Source of the DNA: Meandrina meandrites
Lineage: Eukaryota; Cnidaria; Anthozoa; Scleractinia; Meandrinidae
NCBI GenBank assembly: GCA_963693305.1
Contig: OY855915.1
Location: 434,001-498,000 of the forward strand
Direction: 5' to 3'
Length of the DNA: 64,000 bases
Every line of letters starts with the position of its first letter. The first letter of the stretch is position 1. Shown here one piece after another: positions 13,522 through 26,394 of this stretch. The position numbers and the translations under genes are program-made. The notes under the pieces were generated by a model, which was not told the DNA's origin, ran no database searches, and saw only the letters and a program-made list of their open reading frames with translations.

Positions 13522-16500
13522 CAGAATAATAATAATCAGAATAATAATAATAATAATCAGAATAAAGTTGACTTAGCAGCGTGTACAACTCAGCTGTTCT
13601 TGGTACATAACCAAGTAAGGACACATGAGTGAACATTATATGAAATTATTAGAGTAACCTTACACCTTGTAGAACAAAAGGTACGCAAAGTGTGTCATGT
13701 GACCATGATGTTGGGATGTATAGGACAGTACGGATGTCTCATTAGAGCGTTTATTGTACACTATAGTATACCGTATTAAAACCTTGTATGATGATTTAAT
13801 GTATCTAGTGTTAAATTGAAGAAATGGTTTCTTTCCCTTTTTCCTTCTAAAGCAAATTACTCTGCTAGCGAGTTACAACTCGTCAATTTTATTCCCTTGT
13901 AAGCTTCAGATAGTCAATCCGAAAACGAATGCATATGTTTCATTAATTTCTTCAATGACAAAAAAAAACTATCACAGTTCTACTTCCTGCAAAACTCACC
14001 TTATACATCAATACCTCGGAATGATAAATGACTTAACAAAACGAGTATCAAAAACGCGTTTACATACAAGTGGAAACAATTCTTGAGTTCACAAATGATC
14101 ATTCAAATGGCACTTGTTGACGATTTTAATTGTATGAACAATCAGAGTATGACTCTTTGACTCTTCTCGTAATTGCCTTCATGAAGACCAAACGACCCTC
14201 TAGTCACGAACGATCTCGTAGTTTTAGTTATAGAGTTATTTTTCTTTTCAAAAAGCGCACGGTAATTCTTTAAACGAACACATAAGATTTTGTAATGTGA
14301 AACGCTGGAAAGTTAATTTTTAAAAACTAAACGTTTCGGCAGTGCTGCCTTCATCAGTAGTAGTAAAAAAATGTGTCGTTGTTCCTCTTATGTGTTCATT
14401 TAAATTAACGCTGCGCAGGACATTTTCGTATAATTCTTTAAACGAACTGATCAAAGATTTCCTAAAAGGGTATCATTTCAAAACGTTTTCATATCTAATT
14501 CAAACCTAATTGCTAAGGAATGTTAGCAAAAGTACATAGTTAATCCACAGGATACCCAGCAAAAAACTGCAATAAATCACCTGACATAAACCACCTTATT
14601 CTTATATTTTATCATAATTAACTCGATTTGTAAATGTAACAGAAATCATGGTAAACTTGTTTTTATTAGAATATCATGGCTCACTGCAAGATTGAAGGTC
14701 TTTCGCTGTTACTCGGCAATTAAATATGCAACATAAACCTATTTATAGGTTTATTGTTGTTTTTCCAATGTATCAATCGCATCTGTGTTATAAGAGGTGG
14801 TAAAATGCTATTCCTATTAAAAGAACAAGGTAAAACGACATATGACCTATTATTGCACTGTTGTTTTTCGTTAATGTATGGAAAAACACGATAAAAATAA
14901 CTTGCTTTCGATAATATTGAAAGTCTGTCCAGCTGTAGCTGTGTATTAAGGAAATAAAAATAGGTATTTCATGGCGATGCTTTGGCTATTGGACTGCTGG
15001 TTAACTAAAACAAATCAAGATAATCACCGGCTTATCAACAATACCTTCAATACATACGGTATTTCAAGTTTCGTCTAATTCAATGAAAATAAACAAGTCG
15101 GGGTCAAAAATGTGCCAATTTTATCGGTGGCTAATTGCAACGTTATTGTGTTAATAAAATTGTGTTAATTGATCAGTGTGTGCTATGTGAGGTCACTTGC
15201 AAATCTATTCTCACTCAACGAAATAGAAAGTAACTTTGTATAGAGTAACTACAAGCCAAGCGGTTGTCAATGGATCATTTATAGCTTTTTATATTTTAAC
15301 CAATTATAACGATGGTAGACAATATATTGTTAATAGTACATTAGTGTCATAATACATGCTACTCACGAAAATAAGGCTTATTTTCAAGTCCTCCAAAAAA
15401 ACGTGTCTTTTAGTCTCGAAAAACACGTGTCCCCATTCACATGAAAAGCGTTCTCTTAAGGTTAATGACATCCTTTCAAATTCTTCGGCACACTGTTGCC
15501 TTAAGTAAGGTCTGAAGCTGAAAGATTCCTTCTTATTGGGTGGTCATTCACACCACAAGACTTCAGACAAGTTTGACATAAGATGCCTTTTAACGTCATT
15601 TGCGCAAATTTTCTCACGCTAGGCAAAACGATCTCGTGAGCTGAGGTCGCCTCTATGAATAGTTCTTTGTGAGTTTTGAAAGCCAGAATAGTTTTTGTTA
15701 TGCAGTAATAATATTTGTCTTTCCGATGTGCTGACGAATGATGTCCATTTCAGCTTTTATCGCATTCATAAAACAAAGCAACACAAACAAGCAAATGGAT
15801 TTTAGAAAACTGATTCAATCTATTGCCGCGTCCCTATTGTGAAGTCATTGTTGATCTGTCGCCCTTGATTTAATTCATCTTGAACTACATTCTCTTAGGA
15901 TATTTTCGACAAGGTGATGTTCACTCTCGACTACAAAGGAATTAACGCCTAATCCATTTCTAGCTGGTCGCGTTAGATGATTTGTGTATTTAAGTTTTGT
16001 TTGAAGGCAGTGCGAGGCGTGGCGCATTGTTTAATGTAAGACAGCTAATACAAGAAATAAAGCCTTACGGTTTGGTTAGAAATGCAATACACCGCCAACA
16101 GAAATCTCTTGCGTTTAGGTGCCACTTGAATGTGTCAGTCCAAAAATCCGGAGCATTTCTCGTCTCCAACGCCACGAAATGAAAACACCACACTTTTGAT
16201 GGAGAAACGTTTTGCCTGCTCGGCTACATCACCTAGTAAGGGTACGGCTGTCGTCAGCTCTTCATTAGTGACTTTATTTTTGTATATAAGAGTGTTCGTT
16301 TTAGAAACCACAATAACGATAATAAAGTGATAAATTAAAATGCCACCAAAAGCAGCTGCTTTTGCTGAGTGCAAAAGGAAATGAAAGGTGATAATCTTGT
16401 GTTTTCGAAGCTTTTGTCTGCCAGGATTACAATACACGGGGCTTTCAAGTTCTCACATCCGATTTGAGTTCCTTTTCTCTTGATGAAAAGTGTTCAAAAG

Positions 16501-19500
16501 GTATTTTAAAAACTGAACGGATTAACAGACTCAATATAAACTGATACTACTCATCTTTTGAAATAAGAGCACAGAGATTAGCAGTTCTTTCAGTGGCCAC
16601 ATGTTTATTCATCCTGTGGACGGACCCCATGCAGGTTCTTTATATCATGACTGCAATTTCGGTCGAACTTTTATGAAGAATAAAAGGGCCCCAGTGGACC
16701 CCTCTAACATAACCAAACTCGTGATGTGTTTAAACTCAAATAGCATGGTTATTCTTCGTATTTTCAAGGTGTACTTAGGTAAAAGAATATCGTCCAACTA
16801 TTCTTTAACAAAGCGAAGGTAACATTCAAGGTTTAGGTTGCTGGTCAACTACAAAACGCAAAATTAGTCTTTAGTGCTGAGCAATAAACTTTTTTTTCAC
16901 TACTGTAGAGTCGTACTGTATTCCACTTCTTTGTCTAATGAATTTTTTTTACTTTTAAATTTTGTCACCCTTGGAAGTAAGAAGAAGAAACTAGTTCAAT
17001 TTTAATCCATTAAAAATAATAATTTCTCACATAGAAGGTAGTTGGAGGCACGTTTAATTTAACATTGCCATGAAGTTTCCCCTCTTCCACTGGAGGTCAT
17101 CTTGTCCAACGTAGTTTATATCCAGATATCTAAACCAAGGTTTTGCTATTCTTTTAATTGCTAAGAAAGTTAAAACGCTAAGTGAATTCTCAAACCTGTT
17201 TTGGAAAAAATAGATCTTCAAGTCAATCGCAAAAACCATTCATAAACAGTGATGTATTCCGTCGAATGAGTTTACCAATCAAACATATATATAGTTATAG
17301 AAAAAGATATCCTGACTGATACAGATATGAATTGTTTAATGAGGAGACTTGTTTGGGCAGATTTTCCGAACATCAAACGGAAATATTATTCATCATTTGT
17401 CGTTTTTGTGATGTTGGGTTCTACAGTATACAACATAAATTACGATAGAAAATTATCAGTGAAGTGAGTTTCGAAGGAAAATAATCAATTCGTCTTGTGG
17501 TATTAAAAATAAAGAAGAAAGTTTCTTTAAAACAATGCACACGCAATGAATATTCCTTTGGTATCTCGTTGAAATAAAATTAAGTACAGTTTTAAAAGAA
17601 CACACATTTCATTTCTAAAATACGATAAATATGCTTGGTGAAATTGATAAGAAATCAAGTCCAAAATTTCACAGAAAGAGCATATTAATTTTGGAAAAAA
17701 GCAGTGTATTTTTTTTAGTAATTAATCGAATACAAGTTAACTTAAGGTTCAGTTACACATGGGCGTATTCGACTTTCTATCCCATATTCAAGATATGTTA
17801 GTTTGGAGCTTTCTGGGGAGAACGCTTCATCATGTTCAAGTTTTTATCCTTCGCTGTTTCTAACTGTTTCTTTCTCTTCCAACATCAAATAAATTGACAT
17901 TTACTTTTCAAATATTGTACGGCACATGTTAAAAGACACACGAACTTCTGGAGAAATTCTTGCCGATCACCGTACATGTGTCCTGATCAACCATACGGTT
18001 TCTAATATCAAAAAGTCTGAACGCATTACCCTATATAATAAAATAACGGAAAAAAATTTGTGTCCAGAGTGACACATAGACAAGTAAATTTGAACGTTTA
18101 TGCCCTGTGGTAAAAACTTGATTAAAAAGACTAAAAAAAATCACGCATTAAGGATTGACCTGATAAAGAGTTTTTTTGTTTTAACAAGAACGAATTGATA
18201 TACGGTGTTTCTAAGTCATTTACTACAGTTCTTTAGAGGTGTTGAAACTCAAATCCATCAATCCTTTTCTCCATTGCGTGCTCCGTGTCTCAGTTCTTGG
18301 TGATTTTTTGAGAGCATGTTCACATTGACACGTACACGTTATCAAGTTCATCTTGAATCACACCGCGATCTGTTCTACATATCTCCTAAACAACGCGATC
18401 TTTTTAACGAAAATGCCTTGGTAATAAGAAATTCTAATGACATAAGATATGGTTTATTACTGTTACTGCGTGTCAGACGAGTTCAGCAATTGTACATAAT
18501 GTCCAAGAGAAGAAACATCAGATATAATCAGCGATAATCACATAAGCACAGTATTGCTGGAATGTTTCTTCATTTCAAGATACGCGTATATACCATTGCA
18601 TCAGCCTTAGAACGTTTCAATTTCCAAACGCTTAACTAGCATCAAATCGAACACTAGCCTCCATGCCGTCTTTAGTATTCAGAAACTGAGTACACAAATG
18701 CGATTTAAAAGTAAGGTATTCCTTTAGAAGAAATAAAACACCGCGTAATCACACAGAATACATGCACACCGCTTAATGGAGATAACGGATCATTTAAAAA
18801 CTAAAAAGGTATAAATTGCTCTCCGCGCGAGTTACAACACCTATTTGCTGATGAAAGACAAAAACAAATTTTCGCCCTTCTTTCTGAGCGCCAACCACTT
18901 CAATAGTTTTATTCCAACAAGAGTGGAACTTCCGTAAATATCTGTTTGATACAATGGATACGCTAGCGTTTCCGTTGTTTGATCGGCTTCGCAAACCGGC
19001 CGTATCAGGTAGGTTTTTAACGAGTAAGGGCAGGCAATCAAGGGCATGCTATGTTCAGATCCCGCTAATAAGATAAAATATCACAGAAGGAAATAGACAC
19101 GAGGGATTTGTATGGCAACGCAGCGATCTGATCCATTCGCAAACAAACACAGATTGGTAATAACAACAGTGCTTGCCGAAACACTGCCTTGCTCACCTGC
19201 AGCAAAATTTGATAAAAAAAGGGAAAGATTAGGTTGAAAAACAATTAATTTAATATTCTCCTGTTCGATTCTTTTAAGAATGCTTTGGCATTTCTTTAAT
19301 TAAGTGCCGCATTGTGTTCCATTGTACAAAGAAACTGCCTCTTCCCAATGCATCAGTCGATTTAGACTTGACTGACTAGCTTACGCGGAATATAAATCGA
19401 AAATCTTCAGGCTTCTAACCGAACAAATTAGAAAACTCTAAATCGCTACAATGTATCGAGGGCCAAGACTTGTGATTAGCGAGCATATCTTGAGGTTGGT

Positions 19501-20029
19501 TTTCTCCTGCGGTAGCTAAATCCGAACATAATCATAAACAATCTAATTTGTCTTTTTGTTAATGTACAAGATAACATCATGGGCGTAAAAGTTTATCGCC
19601 TGTCTGTTGTACTCGGACGTTGCGGCAAGCTGTGAAAAAATCTGCGCAGTTCTAATAAAATCCATTAGTTGTTTTATGAGGCTTTTTACGTAAAAAATAC
19701 ACTTAATATCTGCCACATAAGCCTGTAAAAATAAGTAACCTCGAGATGAATAAGAGCATCAAAACGATAGACATGAGCGTACGGACATGTGGACGGGTTA
19801 TCCGTGGCCATGTTGTTAGATTAGTGTTCGAGTTAACGTTTCTTTGCATCTTACCTAGTAGAGGAAGTCTTTCTCTTTGCTCAGTTTCGTGCCTGCCGAG
19901 TATTTGGTCTACGCCAAAGCTTAGCTGTTGATAACTCGGCACTGGGGTCGACACGCCAAGTCCACTGCTTGTTTCGGACCGAGAGCCGTGAGGTCGAGCT
20001 AAAATGTCGTCAATACGGAAAGACGCCAT
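12641..20029 (-). CDS. HLX: HLX / H2.0-like homeobox transcription factor
   Basis: A nuclear DNA-binding protein of the NK-like H2.0/HLX class, predicted at 166 aa from two coding exons (19,855-20,029 and 12,641-12,966) joined by a phase-1 intron. Residues 4-10 (FRIDDIL) and 38-44 (FGVDQIL) are eh1-type Groucho-binding motifs; vertebrate HLX has the equivalent pair. The homeodomain is about residues 89-148. It has the HLX-diagnostic helix 1 [15 protein letters not shown] and helix 3 [14 protein letters not shown], with W48, F49, N51 and R53 intact. I chose the ATG at 20,029 (context CACAGCATGG); the frame is open further upstream, but only from a TTG. The protein is much shorter than vertebrate HLX (nearly 490 aa): the spacer between the eh1 motifs is short and the C-tail is only 18 residues. 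A further 5' exon cannot be excluded. Confidence 0.92.
13485..13566. repeat. (TAA)n microsatellite
   Basis: About 80 bp of taa/aat triplets interrupted by tcaga units, inside the HLX intron. Confidence 0.9.
14263..14447. mobile_element. Small insertion bounded by a 17-bp direct repeat
   Basis: taattctttaaacgaac occurs perfectly at 14,263-14,279 and 14,431-14,447, as a target-site duplication would. The segment between contains an inverted pair cataag / cttatg and an acgtttcggcagtgctgcc motif. A perfect 17-bp duplication fits a retroposed (LINE-mobilised) insertion better than a cut-and-paste element. Confidence 0.6.
14448..19854 (-). other. Remainder of the large HLX intron
   Basis: Non-coding. 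Short frames at about 16.0-16.8 and 18.3-19.0 kb lack domains or usable splice context. In a developmental homeobox gene this is a natural place for enhancers, but none can be identified from sequence alone. Confidence 0.5.
19855..20029 (-). CDS. HLX: HLX exon 1 (start, two eh1 motifs)
   Basis: ATG at 20,029, then [15 protein letters not shown], a Ser/Pro-rich spacer, [12 protein letters not shown], and an exon end at LPLL plus one base. The donor is CTACTAG|gtaaga, phase 1, which matches the exon 2 acceptor phase. Confidence 0.88.
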
Positions 20030-23000
20030 GCTGTGCTCCTCAGGGAAATTGAAGTTCAAACTCGTGTTTCGACAAAGATGTCGACGTTAGCTAGCCAACG
20101 ATAAAGCTGGAAAGCTATGGGCTCGCGAAGAAGGCAAAGACAAAGGGGTCCCATCAGATGTCGGGCTACAATGGCCCACGGGGAGCTAGAAATGACATTA
20201 CGTTGTTGATTGTCACTTCGAGTTCCATTAGCGTTGATTTGTTGATTTTTATCATCTTAACTTTTCTTTGTCAATGGGAGACATATACATATAGACGTAA
20301 TGTGCTTCCTGAATAATGCTTTTTGAGGAATGGTCTCGATTGATATCTGTATTCACAGATGGGACAGGAAGACCGGACAGCACGCAAAGAGGCTTGACTC
20401 CCCCTATATCGCTCACAATCCGCACGGATTAGCAAGAGATACTTTTAATAATAATCAAGTTACTTGTTGCAACAATTGATTAATACTAAGAGTGGAAAGC
20501 TCAAAATAACACAAGCTGTGCTGATTGTAGTCAAGAAAACGAATAAAAAGGTAAACTAGACAGCTCTATAAAAACAGCTAAGTTTTGGACTCCGTGGTTA
20601 AAAAGTCATCATCACATTTCTTATCTCATATCTAATGGTGTCGAGTTTACATGGGTGACCATTGGGAGTCAATTAGCACCCATTTAAGGTATTAGATTCA
20701 CGTATGCTCATTTACACAGCCACACACGTGTATGAATATCCTTTGACTTAATTAATTCCTCACTCCATCATTACATGTGTGTTTTCCATGTAGATGAAAT
20801 TGATAAAAGTGTTTAACTTCACATTATAAGGAAAGGCGAAGGAAGTCTGCTAGGGACTATGTTGCTTTTCTCGTGTTTTCTCTTCAAACAACAATGTAAA
20901 ATCAACAAACCAAATATCTGGTTCGCGAGCGTTTTTCCGCGCGCAACAATTTCTGCGGTTTCCTCTAAGGCGATAATTCAATTATCGCCCGATTAAAATG
21001 GAATATGATCCGGGAGCTTTAAAAACTAATCAAAAAGGAAACTGTGGCTGCCAATCTTCTTATATTGCGTGTACATCGCAATATAGAAACAACGCCGATA
21101 GTTTTGGCTTAAATGGATCAATGCTGTCAACATTCAAGCTAAAAACGTCTCGCATAAAATTAAACGAAATGCGTTTTTGTTTGCCACACTGCCATCGGGC
21201 ATGGTGCCTGAGAAAACACAAATTATCGCAGATACTAGCGCTAAATGTTATTTTAAGTAGAATGTCGGCATGATTATCATCAGTCTTTAAAGATACGAAA
21301 CAGCTTCCAATAACCAAGCAAATGTTTTTAATCCCTTAAACAGTTGTTCCTGTTATCGGATTATTCAAATCGCTCGAAGCAGTATACAGCCATTTTTCAG
21401 CCAGTGTTTGGCTGATACACACATCACGCCCAGGGACTTGCTCACGAAATTTGGCGCTGCGCGTAATGTTTTTATTGCATTAAAACAATATAACTGCAAT
21501 GATTTGAAAGAAAACGCTTTACTCTGTTTTCTGATCCGTCCTGACAACGCGCTTTGATTGCGTGAATGTAGCAGGTCGATATCATCAAATATCCCCACTT
21601 GTCAACTTCTATGACGGTGGGCAGGCGATACGATAATTTATCTTCCTCAATCAGTAAGAGCTTTTTTCATGTAATATTCGTATTTCAGCGGAAACTTTGG
21701 CAAGATTTTCCTGCCTCTGCTGATTCTAACGAGTTCTTAGTTTAGTTTTCATATTACTGGCGAGTTTCTGTTACGGGTTGTTTCGTAACAACTGCGAAAA
21801 CTTACAGGAAACTCGAGTTGTATGAAACACCTAAAGACTACGTGTTACAAACGGAGATTGTTGGTATCCCATTAAATAACAATCAAGCCACAGATTTCAA
21901 AACAGAACCTTATTTTTCTATTAGTTACTTGATTATTTCTCGTGTTTGTCTTTCTTTGTGGATTTATCCCGTTTAAAGCTAGTTATCACGTTTTTATATC
22001 ACAATAAACGTCACAAACGTTTCTTAGGTTCAACAGACAATTCAGTTTGCTTTATAAACAGTCGTCCATCACATGAATTGAGTCTCTTGTTTATGCTGGC
22101 GGGGGAACATTTTTCTCTGTGAAAATCTTTGGAAACTGCAAAGCTGTGATCTTGTTGACAATCTGTGGATTTCTTTCATAATGATGTTTGAAATTGGTAT
22201 ATTAACGGAGAAGGAGGAAAATATTTATCTTTGTCTAGCTAAATTTTTCAATACAATGATCTAAAACGTCTCGTTTTTTATGAAATGCTTCAAATTCCTT
22301 GTTTGACCTTTCATTGAAAACTGTCGTAACCTTTACATTTTTAGTCGGTACTTATGTATTCTCATGCGAAAATTTTATGTCAAACCTTTTAATACAACAT
22401 GTGTCAACATGAAGACCACGCTAGCAACAGGGCTAGGAAGTTAGTTTGAGAGGCTTCTCGAAGTATCTCAACTTCACTATTTATAGGATTTTTGACACAG
22501 AAGTACCGGGAAATGCTGTTGTGAGACTTGTTCAGATACGTGTGCAAACTTCTTCTCGCAGCGGAAACATTATTGGCATTTGGCTCAGTTTGCATATCTC
22601 AATGTTTGTTCCATGGAATCTTCAGAGAACAACAGTTTATGGAGATTTGTCCGGTAATGTTTGCGCTAGGCTGTCGCGCGGTGAACTAACTCCAGGCAGA
22701 ACAGATGTTACGCTGTTCTAAGTGCAAACATTTAATTTACTCCTTTTACAAAAGATCACGATAGCTTTTCACAAATCTTTTCACCTGCTTGATAAGTCAG
22801 GAGTTTTCAAATCCGGTTTTTCGAAAGGCTGACAACTTTAATGGCACTTTATTACACAGCCTGCTTCTCAAAGAATGGGTTGTTGTTTTTGCTGTATTTA
22901 CAGTCCTTATTGTATTCCCTATCATCTGCTTACTAAATGATCCGTCTTGTAAATCCCACAGCAATTCAGCGAGTCGACATTCACGTCCACTTGTCCTCGA

Positions 23001-26000
23001 TGTCGAAACTTGAACCGGGTGTTCCAAATCTTACCTGCTTCAAATCAGCGATGACTCATAAAGCACTCTTTTATGTTTCTTATCTCATAGATGCCTAAGT
23101 ACTTTCCTTATAATATTTTATTGTGACACATTAATTTCTCCCTTCTAACAAAAGAGCAATCGTGGAGGAATTGTTTTAGTGTCTGAACGCATGGGCGGAG
23201 TAAAACGGACTAGAATTAAGCCCCTAGTACACTCAGTTGATACATTCTTATTGGTAAGGTCTAAAGATATTCTTTTACTCAGCTATCTTACTTGTCGCTA
23301 AGCCTTAAACACAAAAATACTACGTATTTATCCAGGAACGTTAATTTCCCGTGTTATAAGTCACATGTACAAAATCCGCTCAAAGAGGTTTGACAGATCT
23401 TGGGACAAATCTTTGATGGTCTTGCTGTTGCTTGAAACAATATTTGCCTAATTTTGTATCCGCTTTTGTATTAGTTTTCGTACGTTATCGCGGCCAGAAT
23501 ATTTCATTTAACTGTCCCTAACTTACTTTATCTCTTTTCTGACTTTACATTACTCTATTTAATCTATTTCAACTCTGCCCCACGTATTGTCTATTTTGTG
23601 TTTTCTATTCTGGTCATCTTAATTCAATTATTAATTATGCGCAGTCTTCTGCTCTCTCCCTTCAGACAGAAACTCTAGTTATACATTTATCCTCCCCTCC
23701 CCTCCCTTCTCTACTGATGCTTTATATTATATTTGATGCTCAATCCTAATCGATTCAACACATTTTACTTCTCTACTCTACACTACTGATTCGTTCTTTC
23801 CAATACGTTTTTCGGTCAATAGAATTTTCAACCTTCCCCTCTTTATTGATCGTTACTCTGCGTATACCTTCTCTATCCTTGTCGCTTTGACCTGCTCACC
23901 CCACTATACAACACTCTATTCAATCTGTTCTTTTTCTGCCGTATGTTTAAATTTGCTCACCTCCCTTTCATGTGCTCTGGCTTCGGATGGGAATTTGCGC
24001 TGCAAAAATGTTTGATTTTACAGTTTGAACGGAAACTGCGATAGAAAACTTTTCAGTAGATACATACAAGAATAGCACATGATAAAACTCTCCGAACATA
24101 ACAACATGAAACCCACAACAAGACCTACAGCTAATAAATCAACATAACAGGTCTCTGGGCATTCTGTAACGACAATATAATACAAACTCTGTAATAAGGC
24201 TTATTATCAAAAAAGTTATATCGTTCTTAAGGGCTGTAGCTATGAGTGGTACGGGGAAAATGGCTCTCGAATGATCGGCTGGACTACGATTTGGCCTTTA
24301 GGTCTTAATTTAATTGATCTATGAGATATAAGCTATAATTCTTGAGAAATCTCATAGGTGAGCAATTTATGAAATTGCATGCGAGAAGGGAGGGTGGTAA
24401 AGGAGGGTTCTAGATCACTTTTCACTCAAAATAAAGTAGCCATTTTATGAAACCAAGATAAAAGGTGTTATCGGAGTACAGTTACCTGGGGCCGAGAATG
24501 AAGGTTAGTCACGGTCATGCACTGATCGAGATATTCTATGATACAACCACCGATATCAATACAGTTCGTGATGCATACATGACGACACAGGTGAGGTATC
24601 TGGTAAGGTATTTTATCACACAGACTCTGCTTCTAAACTGATCACACAGTTTACCACACGTAGTCTTGTTTTCAAATGCTTACTGGATTTTTTTTTAACG
24701 AAGAAATAATCACAGTTCACAGTCACATTTCACTAAAAGTCATTTTGCAATTCTCGTTAAAAACAGTCAATTCACGGTTCACCGACATGTAACCAAATAT
24801 CTTTTCACGAGAAATTTCACAATTCACGGGGAAAAAAGACCTGTCACAGATCACAAAAAAACTCTTTAGCACCCTCACAAACACACTCAAAATCCAATCG
24901 GTTACAAAATATACCAAGGAAAACTGTTAGAGTTAACTTGAATTACAGGCCAGTGCAACAGGACAATACAACAGGTTAGTAATACAGCAAAAGCTCTTTC
25001 ATACAGCAACTGCGTGTACCGTCTGCACGTCACAAAACGTGTCACTGGAACTCAAAGGGCAATTAAACCTGTCAATCATTGAGAAAAGGAAACACTAATT
25101 TTCATTTGGTCAGAGAAGTTTATTTGCGACGGCTAATTATTGGAAGGATTTTTGCGTCTGAGATTTTAACATGGAAAAAAATGAAAGTGTGTTCTATTCA
25201 CTTTCAGTTGTAACTCCACATAACTTTGCGCGTTCTTCGACCCACCGACTGACCCACCCAGAAGTGAAATTCGACGTTTTTGGACGATGACAAAAAAAAA
25301 ACTGACCGCGTTTCATTGAAGGTGTAACCGTGCGTCTATAACGAATGGTTGTCAAAGTCACACATCACAAAGGAACGCACAAGTCACGCATTGCATTGGC
25401 GCATTGGAAGAAGGGATTGTAACGAACTGCACAGGGAACTCACAGTTTCGAACTATAAATTGCGTTTGACGATAGGAGAACGCAACCCTTATCTTGTGTT
25501 GCAAAAAAAAAAACGAGATCTCGTTTGGTCGCACGTTTGCCTTGCTTTCGTTATTGGCCTCGGTTTGACGTACTCACTCGAGTGGCGTCAGTGATACCCA
25601 TATGCATTTCGACCATGCCACCATTGTCGAAAGAGCGAGGGACTACCACAAAAGACTTTTCCTTGAGGCTTGGCACTCTGAGCGAGACTCCAACGGGGGC
25701 AATAAGCGTATTGACATATCAGCAATTTGCAAGTCTTTCGCGTGATTCTATCTTGCGCAACGATCGCTTTTTGACGTTTGCTATCGTAGCACGCGCCAAA
25801 TAGTGAACGGTTAAAAAAGCCGTTGCGGCCTTTATGGTATTTGAAACCGATGAAGACCGAAGATGTTACATGGGGAAATTAACAGTTTCTCGCGCGAGGC
25901 AACTTACAAGTAGCACGTTGTTCTTCAATGGCGAGCATGTCGAACCCACTAGTTAATAATTCATCAAATTAAAACAAAGGAAGTCAGAACCGTGACAGTG

Positions 26001-26357
26001 GTTCGGAAATTTGACTTTTCCTTACTTATAGATTCGATTGAGAAGATATATCAAATACTCGAGAAAGTGTTTTATCGCATTTCCAAACACCTCAAAGTTC
26101 CTAAAAAAACACTCGGTTGAGCGTCTCATTTTCAACTCTTTTCTCGGTGTTTGGAAATGTGTTGAAACACTCTTTCTGACATATCACGTGAAACACACTT
26201 AGAAACGTTTGATGGAACAGGCGGAAGGGAAAAAATAGTAGAGATGGGTGAGCGACAACGAATCCGTCGGGAATGTATGTGGTAAGCCTAGCGGTAACGA
26301 TTGGTGTTGTGTGAAGCGGAAAGCATGGGGACATCAAGGAAAGGGAAGGGAAATGAA
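20030..26357. other. Intergenic region upstream of HLX
   Basis: No supported gene. It holds the HLX 5' UTR and promoter region (position not resolved), a strongly pyrimidine-rich plus strand at about 23,480-23,960 (many cctccc and ctcc runs), and scattered short frames that I regard as chance. Confidence 0.5.
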
Positions 26358-26394
26358 CCCATGGGTAGGCTTAGCCACAAGTTGCCTAAATTGC

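Noticed and set aside
20030..20059. Ten extra codons at the N-terminus of HLX (NFNFPEEHS)
   Set aside because: The frame begins with TTG rather than ATG; the next codon in frame that is an ATG (20,029) has good context and lies just before the first eh1 motif.
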